The translations under genes were made by a program, and so were the position numbers. Below, one piece after another: positions 33,568-45,900 of a DNA stretch of 64,000 nucleotides (position 1 is the stretch's first letter; each line of letters starts with the position of its first letter). This stretch comes from Hyperoodon ampullatus (taxonomy: Eukaryota; Chordata; Mammalia; Artiodactyla; Ziphiidae), in assembly GCA_949752795.1 (NCBI GenBank), contig OX457071.1:78953983-79017982 (forward strand), read 5' to 3'. The notes below the pieces were generated by a model. That model worked only from the letters and a program-made list of their open reading frames with translations, was not told the origin of the DNA and made no database searches.

Positions 33568-34068
33568 AGGCTAAGGTGTGGGGCTGCCGGTGGGTTCCCG
33601 TTCCGGGCTAGGGTTAGGGTTAGGGAACGGCAAGGCTGAGGGCACAGGTGAGGGTGCGGACACGTGCTAGGGTCGGGGCACGTGCGGACGCGCGGGTCAG
33701 TGTCCGCGTACGGATTAGGATGATGGTACGGCGGAGGCTAAGGTGTGGGGCTGCCGGTGGGTTTCCGTTCCGGGCTAGGGTTAGGGTTAGGGAACGGCAA
33801 GGCTGAGGGCACAGGTGAGGGTGCGGACACGTGTTAGGGTCGGGGCACGTGCGGACGCGCGGGTCAGTGTCCGCGTACGGATTAGGATGAGGGTACCGCG
33901 GAGGCTAAGGTGTGGGGCTGCCGGTGGGTTTCCGTTCCGGGTTAGGGTTAGGGTTAGGGAACGGCAAGGCTGAGGGCACAGGTGAGGGTGCGGACACGTG
34001 CTAGGGTCGGGGCACGTGCGGACGCGCGGGTCAGTGTCCGCGTACGGATTAGGATGAGGGTACGGCGG
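33568..34068 (+). repeat. Three-monomer cassette with rare variants, shared with 55278-55778
   Basis: The order is GGGTTCCCG with GATGATGGTACGG (33718), GTGTTAGGG with GTACCGCGG (near 33892), then CCGGGTTAGGG (33938). The same three follow one another at 55278-55778, 21,710 bp (130 monomers) downstream. At 15532-15698, 16868-17034 and 45926-46092 only one monomer is found in the equivalent place, with the left part of the first and the right part of the third. Confidence 0.83.
33942..33959 (+). repeat. Perfect (TTAGGG)3 in a monomer with CTAGGG restored to TTAGGG
   Basis: Position 41 reads T instead of C, so the block is three exact telomeric hexamers preceded by GGG. The same change is seen in monomers starting at 47262, 55612, 56948, 59453, 59620 and 61958, some with a further change in the block (TTAGGATTAGGG near 47306, TTAGGGTTCGGG near 59660). 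It tends to follow a monomer ending in GTACCGCGG, so the two variants travel together across the monomer junction. Confidence 0.85.
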
Positions 34069-37000
34069 AGTCTAAGGTTTGGGGCTGCCGGTGGGTTTCC
34101 GTTCCGGGCTAGGGTTAGGGTTAGCGAACGGCAAGGCTGAGGGCACAGGTGAGGGTGCGGACACGTGCTAGGGTCGGGGCACGTGCGGACGCGCGGGTCA
34201 GTGTCCGCGTACGGATTAGGATGAGGGTACGGCGGAGGCTAAGGTGTGGGGCTGCCGGTGGGTTTCCGTTCCGGGCTAGGGTTAGGGTTAGGGAACGGCA
34301 AGGCTGAGGGCACAGGTGAGGGTGCGGACACGTGCTAGGGTCGGGGCACGTGCGGACGCGCGGGTCAGTGTCCGCGTACGGATTAGGATGAGGGTACGGC
34401 GGAGGCTAAGGTGTGGGGCTGCCGGTGGGTTTCCCTTCCGTGCTAGGGTTAGGGTTAGGGAACGGCAAGGCTGAGGGCACAGGTGAGGGTGCGGACACGT
34501 GCTAGGGTCGGGGCACGTGCGGACGCGCGGGTCAGTGTCCGCGTACGGATTAGGATGAGGGTACGGCGGAGGCTAAGGTGTGGGGCTGCCGGTGGGTTTC
34601 CGTTCCGGGCTAGGGTTAGGGTTAGGGAACGGCAAGGCTGAGGGCACAGGTGAGGGTGCGGACACGTGCTAGGGTCGGGGCACGTGCGGACGCGCGGGTC
34701 AGTGTCCGCGTACGGATTAGGATGAGGGTTCGGCGGAGGCTAAGGTGTGGGGCTGCCGGTGGGTTTCCGTTCCGGGCTAGGGTTAGGGTTAGGGAACGGC
34801 AAGGCTGAGGGCACAGGTGAGGGTGCGGACACGTGCTAGGGTCGGGGCACGTGCGGACGCGCGGGTCAGTGTCCGCGTACGGATTAGGATGAGGGTACGG
34901 CGGAGGCCAAGGTGTGGGGCTGCCGGTGTGTTTCCCTTCCGGGCTAGGGTTAGGGTTAGGGAACGGCAAGGCTGAGGGCACAGGTGAGGGTGCGGACACG
35001 TGGTAGGGTCGGGGCACGTGCGGACGCGCGTGTCAGTGTCCGCGTACGGATTAGGATGAGGGTACGGCGGAGGCTAAGGTGTGGGGCTGCCGGTGGGTTT
35101 CCGTTTTGGGCTAGGGTTAGGGTTAGGGAACGGCAAGGCTGAGGGCACAGGTGAGGGTGCGGACACGTGCTAGGGTCGGGGCACGTGCGGACGCGCGGGT
35201 CAGTGTCCGTGTACGGATTAGGATGAGGGTACGGCGGAGGCTAAGGTGTGGGGCTGCCGGTGGGTTTCCCTTCCGGGCTAGGGTTAGGGTTAGGGAACGG
35301 CAAGGCTGAGGGCACAGGTGAGGGTGCGGACACGTGCTAGGGTCGGGGCACGTGCGGACGCGCGGGTCAGTGTCCGTGTACGGATTAGGATGAGGGTACG
35401 GCGGAGGCTAAGGTGTGGGGCTGCCGGTGGGTTTCCCTTCCGGGCTAGGGTTAGGGTTAGGGAACGGCAAGGCTGAGGGCACAGGTGAGGGTGCGGACAC
35501 GTGCTAGGGTCGGGGCACGTGCGGACGCGCGGGTCAGTGTCCGCGTATGGATTAGGATGAGGGTACGGCGGAGGCTAATGTGTGGGGCTGCCGGTGTGTT
35601 TCCGTTCCGGGCTAGGGTTAGGGTTAGGGAACGGCAAGGCTGAGGGCACAGGTGAGGGTGCGGACACGTGCTAGGGTCGGGGCACGTGCGGACGCGCGGG
35701 TCAGTGTCCGCGTACGGATTAGGATGAGGGTTCGGCGGAGGCTAAGGTGTGGGGCTGCCGGTGGGTTTCCGTTCCGGGCTAGGGTTAGGGTTAGGGAACG
35801 GCAAGGCTGAGGGCACAGGTGAGGGTGCGGACACGTGCTAGGGTCGGGGCACGTGCGGACGCGCGGGTCAGTGTCCGCGTACGGATTAGGATGAGGGTAC
35901 GGCGGAGGCTAAGGTGTGGGGCTGCCGGTGGGTTTCCGTTCCGGGCTAGGGTTAGGGTTAGGGAACGGCAAGGCTGAGGGCACAGGTGAGGGTGCGGACA
36001 CGTGCTAGGGTCGGGGCACGTGCGGACGCGCGGGTCAGTGTCCGCGTACGGATTAGGATGCGGGTACGGCGGAGGCTAAGGTGTGGGGCTGCCGGTGGGT
36101 TTCCGTTCCGGGCTAGGGTTAAGGTTAGGGAACGGCAAGGCTGAGGGCACAGGTGAGGGTGCGGACACGTGCTAGGGTCGGGGCACGTGCGGACGCGCGG
36201 GTCAGTGTCCGCGTACGGGTTAGGATGAGGGTTCGGCGGAGGCTAAGGTGTGGGGCTGCCGGTGGGTTTCCCTTCCGGGCTAGGGTTAGGGTTAGGGAAC
36301 GGCAAGGCTGAGGGCACAGGTGAGGGTGCGGACACGTGCTAGGGTCGGGGCACGTGCGGACGCGCGGGTCAGTGTCCGTGTACGGATTACGATGAGGGTA
36401 CGGCGGAGGCTAAGGTGTGGGGCTGCCGGTGGGTTTCCGTTCCGGGCTAGGGTTAGGGTTAGGGAACGGCAAGGCTGAGGGCACAGGTGAGGGTGCGGAC
36501 ACGTGCTAGGGTCGGGGCACGTGCGGACGCACGGGTCAGTGTCCGCGTACGGATTAGGATGAGGGTACGGCGGAGGCTAAGGTGTGGGGCTGCCGGTGGG
36601 TTTCCCTTCCGGGCTAGGGTTAGGGTTAGGGAACGGCAAGGCTGAGGGCACAGGTGAGGGTGCGGACACGTGCTAGGGTCGGGGCACGTGCGGACGCGCG
36701 TGTCAGTGTCCGCGTACGGATTAGGATGAGGGTACGGCGGAGGCTAAGGTGTGGGGCTGCCGGTGGGTTTCCGTTTTGGGCTAGGGTTAGGGTTAGGGAA
36801 CGGCAAGGCTGAGGGCACAGGTGAGGGTGCGGACACGTGCTAGGGTCAGGGCACGTGCGGACGCGCGGGTCAGTGTCCGCGTACGGATTAGGGTGAGGGT
36901 ACGGCGGAGGCTAAGGTGTGGGGCTGCCGGTGGGTTTCCGTTCCTTGCTAGGGTTAGGGTTAGGGAACGGCAAGGCTGAGGGCACAGGTGAGGGTGCGGA

Positions 37001-40000
37001 CACGTGCTAGGGTCGGGGCACGTGCGGACGCGCGGGTCAGTGTCCGCGTACGGATTAGGATGAGGGTACGGCGGAGGCTAAGGTGTGGGGCTGCCGGTGG
37101 GTTTCCGTTCCGGGCTAGGGTTAGGGTTAGGGAACGGCAAGGCTGAGGGCACAGGTGAGGGTGCGGACACGTGCTAGGGTCGGGGCACGTGCGGACGCGC
37201 GGGTCAGTGTCCGCGTACGGATTAGGATGAGGGTACGGCGGAGGCTAAGGTGTGGGGCTGCCGGTGGGTTTCCGTTCCGGGCTAGGGTTAGGGTTAGGGA
37301 ACGGCAAGGCTGAGGGCACAGGTGAGGGTGCGGACACGTGCTAGGGTCGGGGCACGTGCGGACGCGCGGGTCAGTGTCCGCGTACGGGTTAGGATGAGGG
37401 TTCGGCGGAGGCTAAGGTGTGGGGCTGCCGGTGGGTTTCCCTTCCGGGCTAGGGTTAGGGTTAGGGAACGGCAAGGCTGAGGGCACAGGTGAGGGTGCGG
37501 ACACGTGCTAGGGTCGGGGCACGTGAGGACGCGCGGGTCAGTGTCCGCGTACGGATTAGGATGAGGGTACGGCGGAGTCTAAGGTGTGGGGCTGCCGGTG
37601 GGTTTCCCTTCCGGGCTAGGGTTAGGGTTAGGGAACGGCAAGGCTGAGGGCACAGGTGAGGGTGCGGACACGTGCTAGGGTCGGGGCACGTGCGGACGCG
37701 CGGGTCAGAGTCCGCGTACGGATTAGGATGAGGGTACGGTGGAGGCTAAGGTATGGGGCTGCCGGTGGGTTTCCGTTCCGGGCTAGGGTTAGGGTTAGGG
37801 AACGGCAAGGCTGAGGGCACAGGTGAGGGTCCGGACACGTGCTAGGGTCGGGGCACGTGCGGACGCGCGGGTCAGTGTCCGCGTACGGATTAGGATGAGG
37901 GTTCGGTGGAGGCTAAGGTGTGGGGCTGCCGGTGGGTTTCCCTTCCGGGCTAGGGTTAGGGTTAGGGAACGGCAAGGCTGAGGGGACAGGTGACGGTGCG
38001 GACACGTACTAGGGTCGGGGCACGTGAGGACGCGCGGGTCAGTGTCCGCGTACGGATTAGGATGAGGGTACGGCGGAGTCTAAGGTGTAGGGCTGCCGGT
38101 GGGTTTCCCTTCCGGGCTAGGGTTAGGGTTAGGGAACGGCAAGGCTGAGGGCACAGGTGAGTGTGCGGACACGTGCTAGGGTCGGGGCACGTGCGGACGC
38201 GCGGGTCAGTGTCCGCGTACGGATTAGGATGAGGGTACGGCGGAGGCTAAGGTGTGGGGCTGCCGGTGGGTTTCCGTTCCGGGCTAGGGTTAGGGTTAGG
38301 GAACGGCAAGGCTGAGGGCACAGGTGAGGGTGCGGACACGTGCTAGGGTCGGGGCACGTGCGGACGCGCGTGTCAGTGTCCGCGTACGGATTAGGATGAG
38401 GGTACGGCGGAGGCTAAGGTGTGGGGCTGCCGGTGGGTTTCCGTTTTGGGCTAGGGTTAGGGTTAGGGAACGGCAAGGCTGAGGGCACAGGTGAGGGTGC
38501 GGACACGTGCTAGGGTCGGGGCACGTGCGGACGCGCGGGACAGTGTCCGCGTACGGATTAGGATGAGGGTACGGCGGAGGCTAAGGTGTGGGGCTGCCGG
38601 TGGGTTTCCGTTCCGGGCTAGGGTTAGGGTTAGGGAACGGCAAGGCTGAGGGCACAGGTGAGGGTGCGGACACGTGCTAGGGTCGGGGCACGTGCGGACG
38701 CGCGGGTCAGTGTCCGCGTACGGATTAGGATGAGGGTACGGCGGAGGCTAAGGTGTGGGGCTGCCGGTGGGTTTCCGTTCCGGGCTAGGGTTAGGGTTAG
38801 GGAACGGCAAGGCTGAGGGCACAGGTGAGGGTGCGGACACGTGCTAGGGTCGGGGCACGTGCGGACGCGCGTGTCAGTGTCCGCGTACGGATTAGGATGA
38901 GGGTACGGCGGAGGCTAAGGTGTGGGGCTGCCGGTGGGTTTCCGTTTTGGGCTAGGGTTAGGGTTAGGGAACGGCAAGGCTGAGGGCACAGGTGAGGGTG
39001 CGGACACGTGCTAGGGTCGGGGCACGTGCGGACGCGCGGGACAGTGTCCGCGTACGGATTAGGATGAGGGTACGGCGGAGGCTAAGGTGTGGGGCTGCCG
39101 GTGGGTTTCCCTTCCGGGCTAGGGTTAGGGTTAGGGAACGGCAAGGCTGAGGGCACAGGTGAGGGTGCGGACACGTGCTAGGGTCGGGGCACGTGCGGAC
39201 GCGCGGGTCAGTGTCCGCGTACGGATTAGGATGAGGGTACGGCGGAGGCTAAGGTGTGGGGCTGCCGGTGGGGTTCCGTTCCGGGCTAGGGTTAGGGTTA
39301 GGGAACGGCAAGGCTGAGGGCACAGGTGAGGGTGCGGACACGTGCTAGGGTCGGGGCACGTGCGGACGCGCGGGTCAGTGTCCGCGTATGGATTAGGATG
39401 AGGGTACGGCGGAGGCTAAGGTGTGGGACTGCCGGTGGGTTTGCCTTCCGGGCTAGGGTTAGGGTTAGGGAACGGCAAGGCTGAGGGCACAGGTGAGGGT
39501 GCGGACACGTGCTAGGGTCGGGGCACGTGCGGACGCGCGGGTCAGAGTCCGCGTACGGATTAGGATGAGGGTACGGTGGAGGCTAAGGTATGGGGCTGCC
39601 GGTGGGTTTCCGTTCCGGGCTAGGGTTAGGGTTAGGGAATGGCAAGGCTGAGGGCACAGGTGAGGGTCCGGACACGTGCTAGGGTCGGGGCACGTGCGGA
39701 CGCGCGGGTCAGTGTCCGCGTACGGATTAGGATGAGGGTTCGGCGGAGGCTAAGGTGTGGGGCTGCCGGTGGGTTTCCCTTCCGGGCTAGGGTTAGGGTT
39801 AGGGAACGGCAAGGCTGAGGGGACAGGTGACGGTGCGGACACGTACTAGGGTCGGGGCACGTGAGGACGCGTGGGTCAGTGTCCGCGTACGGATTAGGAT
39901 GAGGGTACGGCGGAGTCTAAGGTGTAGGGCTGCTGGTGGGTTTCCCTTCCGGGCTAGGGTTAGGGTTAGGGAACGGCAAGGCTGAGGGCACAGGTGAGGG

Positions 40001-42919
40001 TGCGGACACGTGCTAGGGTCGGGGCACGTGCGGACGCGCGGGTCAGAGTCGGCGTACGGATTAGGATGAGGGTACGGTGGAGGCTAAGGTATGGGGCTGT
40101 CGGTGGGTTTCCGTTCCGGGCTAGGGTTAGGGTTAGGGAACGGCAAGGCTGAGGGCACAGGTGAGGGTCCGGACACGTGCTAGGGTCGGGGCACGTGCGG
40201 ACGCGCGGGTCAGTGTCCGCGTACGGATTAGGATGAGGGTTCGGCGGAGGCTAAGGTGTGGGGCTGCCGGTGGGTTTCCCTTCCGGGCTAGGGTTAGGGT
40301 TAGGGAACGGCAAGGCTGAGGGGACAGGTGACGGTGCGGACACGTACTAGGGTCGGGGCACGTGAGGACGCGCGGGTCAGTGTCCGCGTACGGATTAGGA
40401 TGAGGGTACGGCGGAGTCTAAGGTGTAGGGCTGCCGGTGGGTTTCCCTTCCGGGCTAGGGTTAGGGTTAGGGAACGGCAAGGCTGAGGGCACAGGTGAGG
40501 GTGCGGACACGTGCTAGGGTCGGGGCACGTGCGGACGCGCGGGTCAGTGTCCGTGTACGGATTAGGATGAGGGTACGGCGGAGGCTAAGGTGTGGGGCTG
40601 CCGGTGGGTTTCCGTTCCGGGCTAGGGTTAGGGTTAGGGAACGGCAAGGCTGAGGGCACAGGTGAGGGTGCGGACACGTGCTAGGGTCGGGGCACGTGCG
40701 GACGCGCGTGTCAGTATCCGCGTACGGATTAGGATGAGGGTACGGCGGAGGCTAAGGTGTGGGGCTGCCGGTGGGTTTCCCTTCCGGGCTAGGGTTAGGT
40801 TTAGGGAACGGCAAGGCTGAGGGCACAGGTGAGGGTGCGGACACGTGCTAGGGTCGGGGCACGTGCGGACGCGCGGGTCAGTGTCCGCGTACGGATTAGG
40901 ATGAGGGTACGGCGGAGGCTAAGGTGTGGGGCTGCCGGTGGTTTTCCGTTCCGGGCTAGGGTTAGGGTTAGGGAACGGCAAGGCTGAGGGCACAGGTGAG
41001 GGTGCGGACACGTGCTAGGGTCGGGGCACGTGCGGACGCGTGGGTCAGTGTCCGCGTACGGATTAGGATGAGGGTACGGCGGAGGCTAAGGTGTGGGGCT
41101 GCCGGTGGGTTTCCGTTCCGGGCTAGGGTTAGGGTAAGGGAACGGCAAGGCTGAGGGCACAGGTGAGGGTGCAGACACGTGCTAGGGTCGGGGAACGTGC
41201 GGACGCGCGGGTCAGTGTCCGCGTACGGATTAGGATGAGGGTACGGCGCAGTCTAAGGTGTAGGGCTGCCGGTGGGTTTCCCTTCCGGGCTAGGGTTAGG
41301 GTTAGGGAACGGCAAGGCTGAGGGCACAGGTGAGGGTGCGGACACGTGCTAGGGTCGGGGCACGTGCGGACGCGCGGGTCAGTGTCCGCGTACGGATTAG
41401 GATGAGGGTACGGCGGAGGCTAAGGTGTGGGGCTGCCGGTGGGTTTCCGTTCCGGGCTAGGGTTAGGGTTAGCGAACGGCAAGGCTGAGGGCACAGGTGA
41501 GGGTGCGGACACGTGCTAGGGTCGGGGCACGTGCGGACGCGCGGGTCAGTGTCCGCGTACGGATTAGGATGAGGGTACGGCGGAGGCTAAGGTGTGGGGC
41601 TGCCGGTGGGTTTCCGTTCCGGGCTAGGGTTAGGGTTAGGGAACGGCAAGGCTGAGGGCACAGGTGAGGGTGCGGACACGTGCTAGGGTCGGGGCACGTG
41701 CGGACGCGCGGGTCAGTGTCCGCGTACGGATTAGGATGAGGGTACGGCGGAGGCTAAGGTGTGGGGCTGCCGGTGGGTTTCCGTTCCGGGCTAGGGTTAG
41801 GGTTAGGGAACGGCAAGGCTGAGGGCACAGGTGAGGGTGCGGACACGTGCTAGGGTCGGGGCACGTGCGGACGCGCGTGTCAGTGTCCGCGTACGGATTA
41901 GGATGAGGGTACGGCGGAGGCTAAGGTGTGGGGCTGCCGGTGGGTTTCCGTTTTGGGCTAGGGTTAGGGTTAGGGAACGGCAAGGCTGAGGGCACAGGTG
42001 AGGGTGCGGACACGTGCTAGGGTCGGGGCACGTGCGGACGCGCGGGACAGTGTCCGCGTACGGATTAGGATGAGGGTACGGCGGAGGCTAAGGTGTGGGG
42101 CTGCCGGTGGGTTTCCCTTCCGGGCTAGGGTTAGGGTTAGGGAACGGCAAGGCTGAGGGCACAGGTGAGGGTGCGGACACGTGCTAGGGTCGGGGCACGT
42201 GCAGACGCGCGGGTCAATGTCCGCGTACGGATTAGGATGAGGGTACGGCGGAGTCTAAGGTGTAGGGCTGCCGGTGGGTTTCCCTTCCGGGCTAGGGTTA
42301 GGGTTAGGGAACGGCAAGGCTGAGGGCACAGGTGAGGGTGCGGACACGTGCTAGGGTCGGGGCCCGTGCGGACGCGCGGGTCAGTGTCCGTGTACGGATT
42401 AGGATGAGGGTACGGCGGAGGCTAAGGTGTGGGGCTGCCGGTGGGTTTCCGTTCCGGGCTAGGGTTAGGGTTAGGGAACGGCAAGGCTGAGGGCACAGGT
42501 GAGGGTGCGGACACGTGCTAGGGTCGGGGCACGTGCGGACGCGCGGGTCAGTGTCCGCGTACGGATTAGGATGAGGGTACGGCGGAGGCTAAGGTGTGGG
42601 GCTGCCGGTGGGTTTCCGTTCCGGGCTAGGGTTAGGGTTAGGGAACGGCAAGGCTGAGGGCACAGGTGAGGGTGCGGACACGTGCTAGGGTCGGGGCACG
42701 TGCGGACGCGTGGGTCAGTGTCCGCGTACGGATTAGGATGAGGGTACGGCGGAGGCTAAGGTGTGGGGCTGCCGGTGGGGTTCCGTTCCGGGCTAGGGTT
42801 AGGGTTAGGGAACGGCAAGGCTGAGGGCACAGGTGAGGGTGCGGACACGTGCTAGGGCCGGGGCACGTGCGGACGCGCGTGTCAGTGTCCGCGTACGGAT
42901 TAGGATGAGGGTACGGTGG
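34069..42919 (+). repeat. Large segmental duplication, copy 2 (53 monomers, 8,851 bp)
   Basis: This repeats 17035-25384 with three extra monomers in the middle. The left arm (34069-38076) keeps GGCCAAGGTG, GGATGCGGG, the TCAGGG near 36846 and TTCCTTGCTAGG. The right arm (39079-42919) keeps GGACTGCC, GAATGGC, GAGTCGGCG, GGGTAAGGG, CGTGCAGACG and CTAGGGCCGG. Private changes seen are TTAAGG at 36119, GAGTGTGCGG near 38159 and GCAGACACG near 41171. Four related monomers (38244-38577 and 38745-39078) form a short local duplication between the arms. Confidence 0.87.
38244..39245 (+). repeat. Local three-monomer duplication (501-bp offset)
   Basis: The pair of monomers with GCGTGTC, then GTTTTGGG with GCGGGACAG, occurs at 38244-38577 and again at 38745-39078. 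38578-39245 has the same order as 41584-42251 to the left of GTCAATG. The pair is absent from the equivalent place in the first large copy (near 21210-21543). It is an insertion of a piece of the array into itself, again in exact register. Confidence 0.75.
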
Positions 42920-45900
42920 AGGCTAAGGTGTGGGGCTGCCGGTGGGTTTCCCTTCCGGGCTAGGGTTAGGGTTAGGGAACGGCAAGGCTGAGGGCACAGG
43001 TGAGGGTGCGGACACGTGCTAGGGTCGGGGCACGTGCGGATGCGTGGGTCAGTGTCCGCGTACGGATTAGGATGAGGGTACGGCGGAGGCTAAGGTGTGG
43101 GGCTGCCGGTGGGTTTCCGTTCCGGGCTAGGGTTAGGGTTAGGGAACGGCAAGGCTGAGGGCACAGGTGAGGGTGCGGACACGTGCTAGGGTCAGGGCAC
43201 GTGCGGACGCGCGGGTCAGTGTCCGCGTACGGATTAGGATGAGGGTACGGCGGAGGCTAAGGTATGGGGCTGCCGGTGGGTTTCCGTTCCGGGCTAGGGT
43301 TAGGGTTAGGGAACGGCAAGGCTGAGGGCACAGGTGAGGGTCCGGACACGTGCTAGGGTCGGGGCACGTGCGGACGCGCGGGTCAGTGTCCGCGTACGGA
43401 TTAGGATGAGGGTTCGGCGGAGGCTAAGGTGTGGGGCTGCCGGTGAGTTTCCCTTCCGGGCTAGGGTTAGGGTTAGGGAACGGCAAGGCTGAGGGCACAG
43501 GTGACGGTGCGGACACGTGCTAGGGTCGGGGCACGTGAGGACGCGCGGGTCAGTGTCCGCGTACGGATTAGGATGAGGGTACGGCGGAGTCTAAGGTGTA
43601 GGGCTGCCGGTGGGTTTCCCTTCCGGGCTAGGGTTAGGGTTAGGGAACGGCAAGGCTGAGGGCACAGGTGAGGGTGCGGACACGTGCTAGGGTCGGGGCA
43701 CGTGAGGACGCGCGGGTCAGTGTCCGCGTACGGATTAGGATGAGGGTACGGCGGAGGCTAAGGTGTGGGGCTGCCGGTGGGTTTCCGTTTCGGGGTAGGG
43801 TTAGGGTTAGGGAACGGCAAGGCTGAGGGCACAGGTGAGGGTGCGGACACGTGCTAGGGTCGGGGCACGTGCGGACGTGCGGGTCAGTGTCCGCGTACGG
43901 ATTAGGATGAGGGTACGGCGGAGGCTAAGGTGTGGGGCTGCCGGTGGGTTTCCGTTCCGGGCTAGGGTTAGGGATAGGGAACGGCAAGGCTGAGGGCACA
44001 GGTGAGGGTGCGGACACGTGCTAGGGTCGGGGCACGTGAGGACGCGCGGGTCAGTGTCTGCGTACGGATTAGGATGAGGGTACGGCGGAGGCTAAGGTGT
44101 GGGGCTGCCCGTGGGTTTCCGTTCCGGGCTAGGGTTAGGGTTAGGGAACGGCAAGGCTGAGGGCTCAGGTGAGGGTGCGGACACGTGCTAGGTTCGGGTC
44201 ACTTGCGGACGCGCGTGTCAGTGTCCGCGTACGGATTAGGATGAGGTTACGGCGGAGGCTAAGGTGTGGGGCTGCCGGTGGTTTTCCCTTCCGGGCTAGG
44301 GTTAGGGTTAGGGAACGGCAAGGCTGAGGGCACAGGTGAGGGTGCGGACACGTGCTAGGGTCGGGGCACGTGCGGACGCGCGTGTCAGTATCCGCGTACG
44401 GATTAGGATGAGGGTACGGCGGAGGCTAAGGTGTGGGGCTGCCGGTGGGTTTCCCTTCCGGGCTAGGGTTAGGGTTAGGGAACGGCAAGGCTGAGGGCAC
44501 AGGTGAGGGTGCGGACACGTGCTAGGGTCGGGGCACGTGCGGACGCGCGGGTCAGTGTTCGCGTACGGATTAGGATGAGGGTACCGCGGAGGCTAAGGTG
44601 TGGGGCTGCCGGTGGGTTTCCCTTCCGGGCTAGGGTTAGGGTTAGGGAACGGCAAGGCTGAGGGCACAGGTGAGGGTGCGGACACGTGCTAGGGTCAGGG
44701 CACGTGCGGACGCGTGGGTCAGTGTCCGCGTACGGATTAGGATGAGGGTACGGCGGAGGCTAAGGTGTGGGGCTGCCGGTGGGTTTCCGTTCCGGGCTAG
44801 GGTTAGGGTTAGGGAACGGCAAGGCTGAGGGCACAGGTGAGGGTGCGGACACGTGCTAGGGTCGGGGAACGTGCGGACGCGCGGGTCAGTGTCCGCGTAC
44901 GGATTAGGATGAGGGTACGGCGCAGTCTAAGGTGTAGGGCTGCCGGTGGGTTTCCCTTCCGGGCTAGGGTTAGGGTTAGGGAACGGCAAGGCTGAGGGCA
45001 CAGGTGAGGGTGCGGACACGTGCTAGGGTCGGGGCACGTGCGGACGCGCGGGTCAGTGTCCGCGTACGGATTAGGATGAGGGTACGGCGGAGGCTAAGGT
45101 GTGGGGCTGCCGGTGGGTTTCCGTTCCGGGCTAGGGTTAGGGTTAGCGAACGGCAAGGCTGAGGGCACAGGTGAGGGTGCGGACACGTGCTAGGGTCGGG
45201 GCACGTGCGGACGCGCGGGTCAGTGTCCGCGTACGGATTAGGATGAGGGTACGGCGGAGGCTAAGGTGTGGGGCTGCCGGTGGGTTTCCGTTCCGGGCTA
45301 GGGTTAGGGTTAGGGAACGGCAAGGCTGAGGGCACAGGTGAGGGTGCGGACACGTGCTAGGGTCGGGGCACGTGCGGACGCGCGTGTCAGTGTCCGCGTA
45401 CGGATTAGGATGAGGGTACGGCGGAGGCTAAGGTGTGGGGCTGCCGGTGGTTTTCCGTTTTGGGCTAGGGTTAGGGTTAGGGAACGGCAAGGCTGAGGGC
45501 ACAGGTGAGGGTGCGGACACGTGCTACGGTCGGGGCACGTGCGGACGCGCGGGTCAGTGTCCGCGTACGGATTAGGATGAGGGTACGGCGGAGGCTAAGG
45601 TGTGGGGCTGCCGGTGGGTTTCCCTTCCGGGCTAGGGTTAGGGTTAGGGAACGGCAAGGCTGAGGGCACAGGTGAGGGTGCGGACACGTGCTAGGGTCGG
45701 GGCACGTGCGGACGCGCGGGTCAGTGTCCGCGTACAGATTAGGATGAGGGTACGGCGGAGGCTAAGGTGTGGGGCTGCCGGTGGGTTTCCGTTCCGGGCT
45801 AGGGTTAGGGTTAGGGAACGGCAAGGCTGAGGGCACAGGTGAGGGTGCGGACACGTGCTAGGGTCGGGGCACGTGCGGACGCGCGGGTCAGTGTCCGCGT

